From assembly GCA_020744225.1 (NCBI GenBank), contig JAGMWG010000015.1, positions 1,116,001 through 1,180,000 of the forward strand: a stretch of DNA of 64,000 bases. Reading direction: 5' to 3'. Below are positions 43,880 to 54,500 of this stretch, in pieces. Made by a program: the position numbers and the translations under genes. Within the stretch, counting starts at the first letter, position 1. Each line of letters begins with the position of its first letter. This stretch comes from Paraphoma chrysanthemicola. Taxonomy: Eukaryota > Ascomycota > Dothideomycetes > Pleosporales > Phaeosphaeriaceae. The notes below the pieces were generated by a model, which ran no database searches, was not told the origin of the DNA, and saw only the letters and a list, made by a program, of their open reading frames with translations.

Positions 43880-46214
43880 TCACAAGTGCCCATGCACTCT
43901 CTTATGTTTGTGAAAGTGCGGCTGCACTGTAGCACTCGATGCGACCTCGCTCGTCACCTGCGTAGCACCCACACTAAACGAAATCCCCTTTGACACTGCA
44001 CTGCTTGCCGTCGTCGTATCATCAAGCATATTCGCCATGATGCCATTCACTTTTCCAGAAGCTCGTGCTGCCGTGGGCGTTGGAAACACGTACGATGTGT
44101 ATGTAGGCTTGTAGCCCGGGATGCTGACGCAGTAGTCGTATTGGTAGCCTACTCCTGTGCCTGATGCAATGTCAGCACAACTGAGTGAATGGGGTGTGTT
44201 CAGCGATTGACGTACAGTTCGAGTAAACAGCCGGGTTCCACGCTACGAAACGAGCGTGGCTAATTCCGTTGGCTTGTTCAATGATTCCGCAGGGATCGGA
44301 GCGCCCTAGAAATGTCAGTTTACTGGGTTACGAAGACATGCAATGGGAAATCATACATCCGGTCTCGTTCGCCATGACGTATTTGTTGCAAGTCGAGACA
44401 ATGCCGGGTTGACGGAAGTGGCGCGCCATTACACAGTAGTTTCGCCCTACATAAGTTTCGTCAGCCATTTGTACTCTTACGGCTTCATTCGTTGGGAATT
44501 AGGTGTGGCCATACCCGGTATCCAATTCTCACAATCATTGCCGACACCTGGATTGTAGTCGTTCAATCTCTTCGAATTCATGCCCCACAATGACGTGAAC
44601 GTCGCACACGTCATATTGAATGTCGCCGTGTCTCGCAGGTTGCAATAATCCGTCATAGTGGCCGTACCGTTTTGTTTGACTCGCTGGACACAGTACGTCG
44701 AATTGCCTCGTAGCACGCATGAGTCCCTCAACGAGGGATTCCAGAATGCGATATCGGTTTCGTTCACGCCAGCGGCTTTTGCGACGGCGGCGCACGATGC
44801 TGTTGCGCCAAAATCGGTGCCGTTCACATATGTAATGCAGTCGAGGCGTGTTCCTTCGGCGTATTTGTACGACCATACGTCGCTTCCATTGATAGATCCC
44901 ACCATGTTAGTGGGCCGAGGAAGAAGGTTAGCATCGGTGCCGAACATGGTTGATAGACTATACGTGGTCAATTTTTAGGCCCAGTGATACCTTTCCCATT
45001 CAATATTCCAAGGGCTAGCTTACGGTGTTGTTGTTTCTGTAGTACTTGGCACTGGGCTTGGATTCACCCAATCACCTCCTGGAGTGGAAATACAAATCGG
45101 ATATCCGACATAGCTTTTGATGTTGCCACAATCTAGGCCAAGAACTGGATTCCAGGAGATTATCTGAGCCCAGACGACCTTGTTGGCATCTGCAATCTTC
45201 GCGCATGTGTCGCCAGTCTTGACAACGTATGTCTTGCATCTTTCGCTTGCTGGAATGCAAAGTGTTCCAGTGGTCGGAAAGTTTGCACAGAAGCCCTGCA
45301 GACCGTTGGCACTCAGAAGGCCAGCTACGCTGATACCGCGCGCTGCAGCGATGGATTGGCACGTGTCGCCGCTTCTGACCGTGTACGTCGCTCCAGTGCA
45401 AGTTGTTGGTGTAGGTGTGGCGCCTGAAGTGGTGCCGCTGAAGAATGTGAGCATGACCGCATCGAATTATGGTGCCTTAGGGGCAATCTCACGAAGTGAT
45501 CCATGCGGTGGATGAAGCAATGGGCGTGGCGGCGAATCCTGATTTCCCACATGCTGAAGTCAAGGACGTGAAAGTCTTTGCCAGATCCGTGTTGGATTGC
45601 AATGGCATTTGAAGACGCGTCTGAATTTGCTTCAAGAAGCAGTCATCGCATGTGACGGATGGAACTATATCTGGTGTTACTACTGACTCGCAAGATTCGT
45701 CATCGTGGAACCTACGTGCTGACTTCGTTTGTGCTTGGTTTTCCGGGTCTATGCCGGCTGCGTCCCTGACGACTGCATTGCAGAACTTGTCGCTACAGTA
45801 TGTCAGCCCTCACGAGCGGATGGTAGTGTAAGCATCTAAGTTGTACCCATTCTTGAGACATAAGACACTATAGTTCTCCAGCACAGATTCCACCCAGTAT
45901 GCTGGAAGTATAGCATTTCCCTGCGGATCGATGAAGCGCGTCGTGCATGCGCCGGTCGCTCTCTTGAGCCATGTTGATAGGGACGCAGTACAGGCAGTCG
46001 TACACAAGGCTGTTAGTATACTGTCGGCTTCATATCTGCCGCGACCAGCCCACTCGAGTGATGCATCGCAGCTCTGGGCTTGGTTGAGGACGGCCACACA
46101 TGTTGACGAGAGATTGCTGGATGCGGTAGTGAAGTTGTATAACTGGACCTGAGCAAAGACGGAGTTGACATGAAGCAAAAGAAGCGATTTCCACAGCACA
46201 GGAGCAAACCGCAT
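43880..46214 (-). CDS. Secreted multi-LysM chitin-binding protein
   Basis: Extracellular protein of 661 residues with a signal peptide (LWKSLLLLHVNSVFA). Seven exons: 46214-45847, 45792-45493, 45437-45024, 44957-44515, 44446-44357, 44305-44216 and 44160-43880. The N-terminal part contains SVTCDDCFLKQIQTRLQ, a Cys-rich region seen in this class. Two clear LysM domains follow: TYTVRSGDTCQSIAAARGIS ending in LCIP, and TYVVKTGDTCAKIADANKV ending in ICIS. Further degenerate LysM-like units follow (one with VNETDIAFWNP, one with MNSKRLNDYNP). A Ser/Thr-rich C-terminal end suggests wall association or O-glycosylation. LysM domains bind N-acetylglucosamine oligomers. It is divergent from the LysM effector at 47485. 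Confidence 0.88.
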
Positions 46215-47484
46215 GTTGAGAAGTGATGTCCCTGCCAGTGGACTTCAACAAGTGCTGGATGTCCACTACAAACCTCCCTTTGAAGTTAATACCGACGAAT
46301 AAATTCAGAGGGGCTCTTAGAGACCCTGAAAGCTACCAGCGCCGATAGCGAACCCTGGCCTTGAAGCGAGTTCTTCGGAGTACGCCTTGCGACCTGTTAG
46401 TCCGACTTTACAGCACGGCGATAATCCTTCTCCATGTACCAGGGTTGAAGTCCTTGCTTCACTCCAACATGTAGAATGCCATAAATGTACTAAGCCATGC
46501 TTCCAGGTGCTTGGATGCGACGAACCGACATTGTGCGGTCAGACCCCTTAATTTTTGGGTGCATGCTTGTTGCGAACTAAGCTCTAGCTTAATGTTGCAT
46601 ATTGCCACAATCCCAGCAGTCGTGGGTGAAGTATGAGCAGGAAGCCTAACCATCATGCAGGTACGCGGCGCAGTCCGTAACCACTTGGGTAGCGTGCGGG
46701 AACCGATCTGCATGGGGCGTAAGCGACGGATTTATTGTGCGACGTGGGGCAGGGCGCCTTACCGGCCAACATCGCATTTAATATCGAAGTTGCATATGGT
46801 TGGACGGATCCCCAGCTCATCAGCCTCGCGGACCTGTGCCCCGGCTAGACCAACATCGATGCGCCGTGTGCTCCTTTTGGGAACGGTACGGGACCATCGG
46901 GAGGATCCATCCAGGCATCTGCCGCCGTGTGTGGACGGATGATTGCAACGGAGAAACAACGGAGACGGTAGTCGTCCAGGTCTGAGTAAAATACAGAGTT
47001 TTGGACCGTCAGCTGTAACGTGAAATGCGGTCGCGCCAGGATTGCGTTCCTACAGCAGTCAAGAGATAGCTAGCTTTTCGTTACCTATCGGTGCCATGTG
47101 CAGAGAAACACATAGCATTTTAATGCCAACACAATCTAGACGACCTAAAATCTTGAGTGATAACTGTTAGTATGTACCAAATTGGCGAATGGTCATTGGA
47201 TTTGCGAATCAAGGCTGATTCTGTCGGCCGACTACTTCGCTATCGGTACTACTCTCAGGTAAGGCCCGCAACACTCAATATTAGGCATGACTCCAAACTA
47301 TGTCAAGCGAAATGGGATAGTGTAGGCAGCAAGATTCGGAGCTGGAATGAGCATCACTTTCTCAACGCTTCTCCGAAGAGTGATTAAAAAGACGCACTGA
47401 ACACCCATCTGGTGACGATCACGGCGGTCACTCGTTTTTAATTGTCGCTCACTTCTACACTCGTTCTACGCAAGATCTAGTACC
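46215..47484. promoter_or_regulatory. Divergent promoter of two LysM genes
   Basis: 1.27 kb between two LysM start codons on opposite strands. Frames inside (46459-46713, 46655-46942, 47157-47387) are unsupported. Its length and the head-to-head arrangement are compatible with a shared regulatory region. No binding motif was verified. Confidence 0.5.
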
Positions 47485-48625
47485 ATGAGGTCATCAATCT
47501 TTGAAGTTTCCCTCTTCCTCAATACCCTGGGCCTGGCCAGCGGCTACCTTGTCGATCCGCCCACCTCGGCAGCATCAGACACAGTCGAGGACTGTAGTGG
47601 ATGGGTAGTCACCGTTGCGAGTGATACGTGCGCGTCTTTAGCCACGGACAACTGGATCACGGAAGATCAGCTCAAGACCTACGTAAGTCCTGGTGAAACC
47701 TCGATTCAGGGAAAAAACCAAAAGCCTTTAGAACCCATCGATTGGTACTGCGTGCAAGCTGGTAACTGGAAATTCCTACTGCATCGAGCAGAACTGGGGA
47801 ATCCCGCCACCACCAAAGCCGACGCCATCATCGACCTCACCCCCAACCGCGCCCTCTCCTACCAATGGCGTCGCCACTCCTTCTCCCATTCAAAAGGGCA
47901 TGACAACCAACTGTAACAAGTTTTACTTCGTTGTTGCAGGAGATGGCTGCTACGACATTGCAACAGCAGCTAGTGTCTCGCTGAATGACTTCTATACGTG
48001 GAACCCGGCTGTTGGCAGTGATTGCTCGAGCCTCTGGTCCAACACATACGTATGCGTCGGATTGATCGGCAGCACACCAACGCCAAAGCCCAGCATCACT
48101 CCCGCTCCGTCCACAACAGTGCAGCCAACATCCACTGCAAAGACATCAACCGGCAATGGAGTCGCCACACCGTCTCCCGTTCAGCCAAGCATGGTCCCGA
48201 ACTGCAACGGCTTCTATCTCGTCAAGGCTGGAGACGGTTGCTATGATATTGCTGCCGCAAACTCTATCTCTCTTGACCAATTTTACCAATGGAACCCTTA
48301 TGTCGGAACAGACTGTGCCAGGCTGTGGTCTGGCTATAACGTCTGCATCCGTACCATTGGTTTCACTGCTCCCACATCTTCTACGTTCAAGACCTCCACC
48401 ATCCCAGCGACGAGCACCAAGCCTGCCTCTACCACTCCTACTCCGGTGCAGCAAGGCATGGTTGCGGGTTGCAAGAAGTTTTACAAGGTCGTCTCCGGAG
48501 ACGGCTGCTGGGATATCGCGAACAACAACAAGATTGCTTTAGACGACTTTTATAAATGGAACCCAGCGGTGAAGACGGACTGCTCGGGCTTGTGGGCGCA
48601 GTACTACGTTTGTATTGGCATTTAG
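47485..48625 (+). CDS. Secreted LysM effector-like protein with four LysM domains
   Basis: Extracellular protein of 363 residues in two exons, 47485-47682 and 47732-48625 (49-bp intron). The N-terminus is a signal peptide, IFEVSLFLNTLGLASG. Exon 1 and the start of exon 2 carry the first LysM (VVTVASDTCASLATDN, then NPSIGTACKLVTGNSYCIEQ). After a Pro/Ser/Thr linker come three near-repeats, each of the form NCNxFYxVxAGDGCYDIA with FYxWNP and SLWxxxYVC, matching fungal LysM cores stabilised by disulfides. Proteins of this form bind chitin oligosaccharides and can shield hyphae or mask chitin from host receptors, or act in wall remodelling. Spacing between repeats is regular. It is divergent from the large LysM gene. 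Confidence 0.9.
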
Positions 48626-49216
48626 TGTTTTAATAGATGGTAGCACTTAGTGCTAGGTCTGGCAGACGCTCAAGCGAACATGTGTTGTAATAATAGTTTG
48701 GAATGATGGTGAATCATGTAGTCATTGAGATGGTTTTATATGTGGAACAGCTTGTAAATTGAATATAGCTTTTCGCTTTAGCAGATGCGTTGTTTAACAG
48801 CTCGTGAAACTCGTCCATAAGTGCACCTCCCTTAATGCGAGACGGTTAAAAGTGACTATGGACATGTAGACCTGCATCCAAGTGTGCGAGCTGTCTAGAA
48901 CGACTTTTACTAGGCACAATCGATATACAGTCAATATTGCAGTAGAAAGAGGCGAAGAGATTATGCCGGCCAATGTGCACATTATTCACATGCAATTTGC
49001 AAAGTCTTATGGTTTTAGCACTGACTATGAGCCTGCGAAAGAAGGAAGTTGCTGCAATTTTTTCAATATTGCTGAGCTTTCACAGGATCACACAAGGATA
49101 AGAGGTTATCGGCAAATGTTATGAGAGATGAAATTGGTTCCGAACAACATTGGATAAGGACATGAACAGTCCTCCTTAGGAGTGAGATTTCCATCAGACA
49201 CACAGCGGCGAGAACT
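48626..49216. other. Convergent 3' region, no gene seen
   Basis: About 590 bp between the LysM effector stop and the stop of the unknown secreted-protein gene. The 80-codon frame at 48882-49124 is unsupported. Confidence 0.45.
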
Positions 49217-50516
49217 TCACCCGAAATAGTCCATACCAGGTGTCTCCTCATCCGCACCACTTGGGCAGATCCCTCGTTTCTGCAAATTATACGCCTCCGA
49301 CTTAACTTTCTGCAGCTGGCCAGTAAGCAGGAGCTCTGCCTCTTTGGCCTTGATCGCTTTCGCGATCCTCACAGCCATTGCTGCAATTTCTTCTTCATTC
49401 TCATCAGCCTCCTCCACCTCTCGACGATGTTTAGCATTTGGATCAGCGTCTGGGGCACCCGCGTCATTCTCCGATGCGTCACTCGGCTCCGGCTCATTAC
49501 GAAAAACGTAACCTGTTCTATCGAACTCTCGATAGTCTCCGTAGCGCACTACCGTAAGCTTCTTGATCAAGCCTTGATTGTACCGCTTCTGGAGCTCGGG
49601 AAGCTCGTCGTTCAGCCAGATTGACGGCGTGCCCTTGGCCCATGCATATTGTTTCAGGAGCATTTTCTTGTTGTCAACCATGACGTAGACCTCGTCTGAG
49701 CACGTCATCGCCATTGCCCGAGACATCGCCTTGAAGTAGGCCATTCCGTTGTCTTTGTACTTGTTCGGATCTTTCCCCAGGAGTGGGTTGAGCCAGCAGC
49801 ACTTCGGGTTGAAGTAGTCCAAGCAGTAGTAGTTCTGGCCAGTTTCACAACTGTCGCGCTCAGAGCCTTTTTCGTTCGGCCACAGTTGCTATAACGCGCG
49901 ATTAGCATGGAACAGCTCAGCTATGGAGCAACCTACCCAGATTGTGCGGAGCCATTGGCCAGTGAGTACCTTGGCACAAGCATAGTCTGTCGTCACACGC
50001 GACAACGACGACTGAGGATTACCCTTGGGGTTTTGGTACTTGTTGGCCCTCTGTCCATAGAAGATACAAGAACCTATTGTGGCTCCCCATTTCATCTTGC
50101 TAACCATGGCCTCTGGACTGAATTGACCAATGTTTACATTCGAGACCTCTCTTTTCTTCTGTCCGCAGAAAAGGCACGGTGTTTTGATGAGTGGACCGTA
50201 CCTTCGCTGCAAAGAAAAGTGTCGTTAGCAACAAGCAGCCAGTTCGATGCTCAAAAACACCTACTGCTCGCTTTTCTAATTTTGATTGCAGGCTATACGT
50301 GATGACTTTGCCTCCCGTTTTCGTTGGCTCGGCTTCTTCGTTCTTGACGCCTTTCCAAAGATAATTGTCCAGCTCTGGGTCATCAGCCGAGGTATTCACC
50401 ATCATGTTGTAGTGGAAGGGATGGAGATCCAATGCCTTTGCATCAAGCTGCGGCATCTCTTCGTGTGCGAACGAGACGTAGGCGCAAAAGAGCAGCCATA
50501 GCCCGAGGCGAGCCAT
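49217..50516 (-). CDS. Secreted protein of unknown function with a Kex2-type site
   Basis: A 397-residue protein in three phase-0 exons, 50516-50265, 50206-49937 and 49888-49217. Residues 1-17 form a signal peptide (GLWLLFCAYVSFA). A proregion of about 65 residues ends at LEKRA, with KR at residues 82-83, a likely Kex2 processing point. The mature part has several Cys (KTPCLFCGQ, GATIGSCIFYGQ, SCETGQNYYCLDYFNPKCC, MTCSDEVYVMV, RGICPS) and a Trp-rich core (QWLRTIWQLWPNEK). The C-terminal third is Glu/Lys-rich and probably helical. I recognise no domain. It lies between the LysM effector and the GH18 gene, whose start codon is about 1 kb away in the divergent direction. Processing and position suggest a co-regulated secreted partner, but its activity is unknown. 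Confidence 0.7.
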
Positions 50517-51542
50517 GATAGACGAGCGTATGGCGCGGATAGGGCGAAGGTTAGAGAGCTTAATGTGGTAGAAGTGAAGGTAGACTTGTCATGCGACAAA
50601 AGTGTGTATCTACAGCACGCGTGGAAGAATGAAGTGCCACAGCTTTCAAAACTTAATCTGGCATGATGGGAGGGCGTACAGTGCTTGCGGACCCTGCTTG
50701 ATGGCCAATCTCTGACCCATCATGACCATCAAGGAATGTCTTTCCGCTTGTCCCTGGACTTGGGGGCCTGAATGAGGATTCGGACCATCGTTACATAGAC
50801 GAAATGAACATGCAGAGCTGGCCCGTTCGCGGGGTGATGGGCGGCGAGCCGAAGAGGACAACCTCATCACTAAGTCTAGGTTAGGCAAATGGCCAGTGTT
50901 GGTCAACGATAGAACGTTGATCGCGAGGCGTTTTCCACTATCGAGCTCGACTAGGATGCAAATGCCTATATGCGAAGGATCAGGCCGAGCCGCGCCGTCG
51001 GATGCCGTGCGGACGGCGGAGAGGCTTGATTTGTCCCCACGTCTGTATACCCATGTTAACAGAACATCGGGTTGACCACCTCGGGTCCGTGTGCAAACTC
51101 CGGGCCCAGACTCGGAGCGGAAGTTCGAGGGAATTGTACCTGCATTATGGATATTATCTCTTGGCGACGCAAGCGCAGTGTGGCACGCCTTGTAATGTCC
51201 GATGCGGGCGCAGTCACAGTCAAGCGTGGTAGAATTTAGCCGGAAAATTACACCAGCACCTGCATTAGGCGCAAAGCCTCTCTAATGATGGGAACAGCCT
51301 CGCGACCGGGTTGTCGATACGCCTAGGCGTTCTGCGGCGGATCTACAAATTTTATAGAGATGCCATGATAGGGGCATATCCAGGTAGAGGGACGCCTAAG
51401 CATCGAGTAAGTTTCATGCGCTCGAGTTCAAGCCGTTGCAGCGATATTGCCATCGATTCTCCATTGGATTCTAATAATTAGATCTTGTGCGTGTCCATCG
51501 CAGCCAAAAGCCTTCGACTTGGCTTTTGGCCTGGGATTCATC
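50517..51542. promoter_or_regulatory. Divergent promoter between the unknown secreted protein and the GH18 gene
   Basis: About 1.03 kb between start codons on opposite strands. Frames at 50646-50906 and 51002-51232 are not supported. No motif was verified. The arrangement repeats that of the two LysM genes to the left. Confidence 0.5.
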
Positions 51543-54500
51543 ATGAAGACGTCTTTGCAGCTGCTCTGCTTCGCGGTCTTCTTTTATTTCATTTCGTTGG
51601 GGCAATGTGCGGTCCAGGCAACGCGAATCGATGGAGGCAGAACATTACCCAATCCAGCCCGGGTTGGGAGAGCCCAGGTACTGCCGCCTCCTGTTACGCC
51701 AAATACCAGATCACTTGGGCGGAGGGTTCCGAAGGGGATGTGCACACAAGACGAAAAATGCGCTGGTGGTGAATGCTGCAATGGAAGCTCGTACGTTCTC
51801 AAACTGTAGCCGCAATTCTTGTACTAATCGTCAGCAGCGGATGGGTGAGTCTCCATAATTCCATGGCTCAATCTGTCGGTTTCAAATTTTGACATTTACA
51901 GTGTGGCTCTGGGCCTGAATTCTGCGGGAAAGATGTCTGCATCTCCAACTGTGAATTCAAGTCGGAATGTGGCAAGGGTGCGGCGGTGCCCGGAACGTAA
52001 GTGGCAACTCTTGATACGTGCTGTTGTGATGGTCTTGTCGTCCGGCCCCATCTCCGAACCGATCTTTCTTCCAGATCCGGGACCACCCTTACTTCCAGTT
52101 TTGCTGCGCTGTTCGTTGTATTCATCGCTGATTGATTCCAGTACATGTCCTTTGAAGGCAAGTGCGGACCTTGAATCGTTGAGCTAGTAATTGACGAGTT
52201 CGCTCAATAGGTTTGCTGCAGCAAAGATGGATATTGTGGTGTTAAGGCAGAATACTGCGATGCAAACTGCCAAAGCAATTGTGAGCTCCTTAAAACTCCG
52301 CGTATAATTCCAGCCATGAGAGGTGCACTGAAATAACAATTTTTAGGCCAGCAACCTGGATCAAGTGAACCTAACAGGGGAGATATACGGAAGCTGGTCA
52401 TTGGGTTTGTGGCCACCAAATTGAAGCCATACTTTGCTAATCATAACCAGTTATTGGGCCGGATGGTCTTTGACGACTAGAAGCTGCGCAAAACGTACCA
52501 TTGACGACGTTCCAGTGGGATCGTTAACCCACCTCAACCTTGCATTTGCCTATATCGAGCCGAAGACCTTCGAGATTGTACCTATGCGAAGGACTTCAGA
52601 AACGATCTTCTCCCAAATCACCAACCTGAAGCAGAAAGCACCGGGCCTCAAGATCTGGATATCCTTGGGTGGCTGGACGTATAGTGACAACGGTACCGAC
52701 ACGCAGCCTGTATGGGGAGACCTCGCACGGACAAGCGAGAATCGATTCAAATTCGCGGCAAACTTGCACAAGTTCATGAAGACCTGGGGCTTCGATGGAG
52801 TCGATCTCGTAAGTGAATATCATACCATGAAGATCAAGAAACCTTTTAACAGTACAATAAGGACTGGGAGTATCCGGGTGCTCCAGGTAGGTTGTGATTG
52901 ATCGTCCCGCATCTCAAGCTGACCTGAACCGCAGACCGTGGCGGAAAGCCTGACGACCCGGATAATTTTGTCCTGCTTCTCGAGGCTCTCAATACAGCGT
53001 TCGAGCTCGCAGGAGCAGACTATGGCATATCTTTTACGGCACCCTCTTCCTACTGGTATCTGCGATGGTACGTTAATTTGAAGCACACAAGCGATCATGC
53101 ACTAGCTAACAAATTAGGTTCCACATCGATCGATTGTGGAAGTATGTCAATTGGATCAATCTAATGTCCTATGATCTGTGAGTAGCATTACTCGATTCGC
53201 GCGAATGATGGCCTGATAGACGTCTTAGACACGGAAGCTGGGACGCGCCTGGGACTTACATTGGGCCGTACGTGTATGCGCATACCAACAAAACAGAGAT
53301 TAAGGAGTCGCTCGATTTGTTTTGGCGTATGGGCGTTCCAGCGGACCGGATTAACCTAGGTGTGGGATTTTATGGTCGATCGTATACCCTCGAGGACCCG
53401 AATTGCAACAAGCCTGGTTGCCCGCACAGTGCTCCCGGCGTAGCTGGTCAATGCACGGTTAGTGCTATTACCAACAACAGCAGAGTGTCTAGCTCTAAAA
53501 AGACCGAGCTAATGATTCACAGGGTGAAGGCGGCATCCTCTCCTTCGCGGAAATTGAATCGTACATCAGACGCTTCAAGCTCGAGAAGATCCACGACAAG
53601 GAAGCTGGTGTGAAGTATATGGCCTGGGGCTCAAACAATCAGTGGGTATCGTACGACGACGAGGAAACTCTTCAAGATAAGGTAGACTTCGCGAAGGAGC
53701 AGGGGTGAGTGAGGTCCGAATATCCGAGTAGCTCTTGATTGACCGAGTCCTAGATTGCTTGGTTTATTCGTCTGGTCTATAGACCTGGATGACACGGAGC
53801 ATACAGCACTGAAAGCCCTACTGGGAGGTAAGCTAGACGTGTTTGCTGAGCAGAACGGGTATGATCCAGGTGCCATCGATGAAGGTAACTTCGAATCCGC
53901 AACGGGAACTGAATGCGCATGGTCAACCTGTGGTAGTACCTCGTGTAGCGCTGGAATGCAATCTGCCGGCGCTGAGCAATACTGTGGGATGCGCGATGGT
54001 AAGGCTCAGAAACAGACTCTATGCTGCCCGTTGAAGTCGACTCCGGACCCAAAGAAGTGCAGGTGGTCAGGATATCAGCAAAACTCATTGGGCTTTCAGT
54101 GCACAGGCTCGTGTCACGATGGCGAAATCCCAGTGGTGTCGAGCACTGAACCTTACATCAAAGGCGAGCATCTTTCGTGCTTCTTTGGCTTCGCGCAGTA
54201 TTGCTGCGAGAGTTCCACAGGTGGTGTCAACGACGTGTGTGGATGGACAACTGAGTGTAAGAATCTGAAGAACGGCAGGCCGGACAATACAAACACACTT
54301 GGTGGCGTATGTGGAGGTAGGTTGAGAGTTGTGATGTCATTGTCGAGGGAAAGGCTAATGAATTTCGCAGATCGCAACTTCGTAACAACCAAGCGCGGGA
54401 CTTGCCAAGGAAATAAAGGCGTTTCCTTTTGCTGCGATAAAGGTATCGACACATCTTCATGCTATTGGAACACAGGCGGCAAGATACCAATCTGCTCGGG

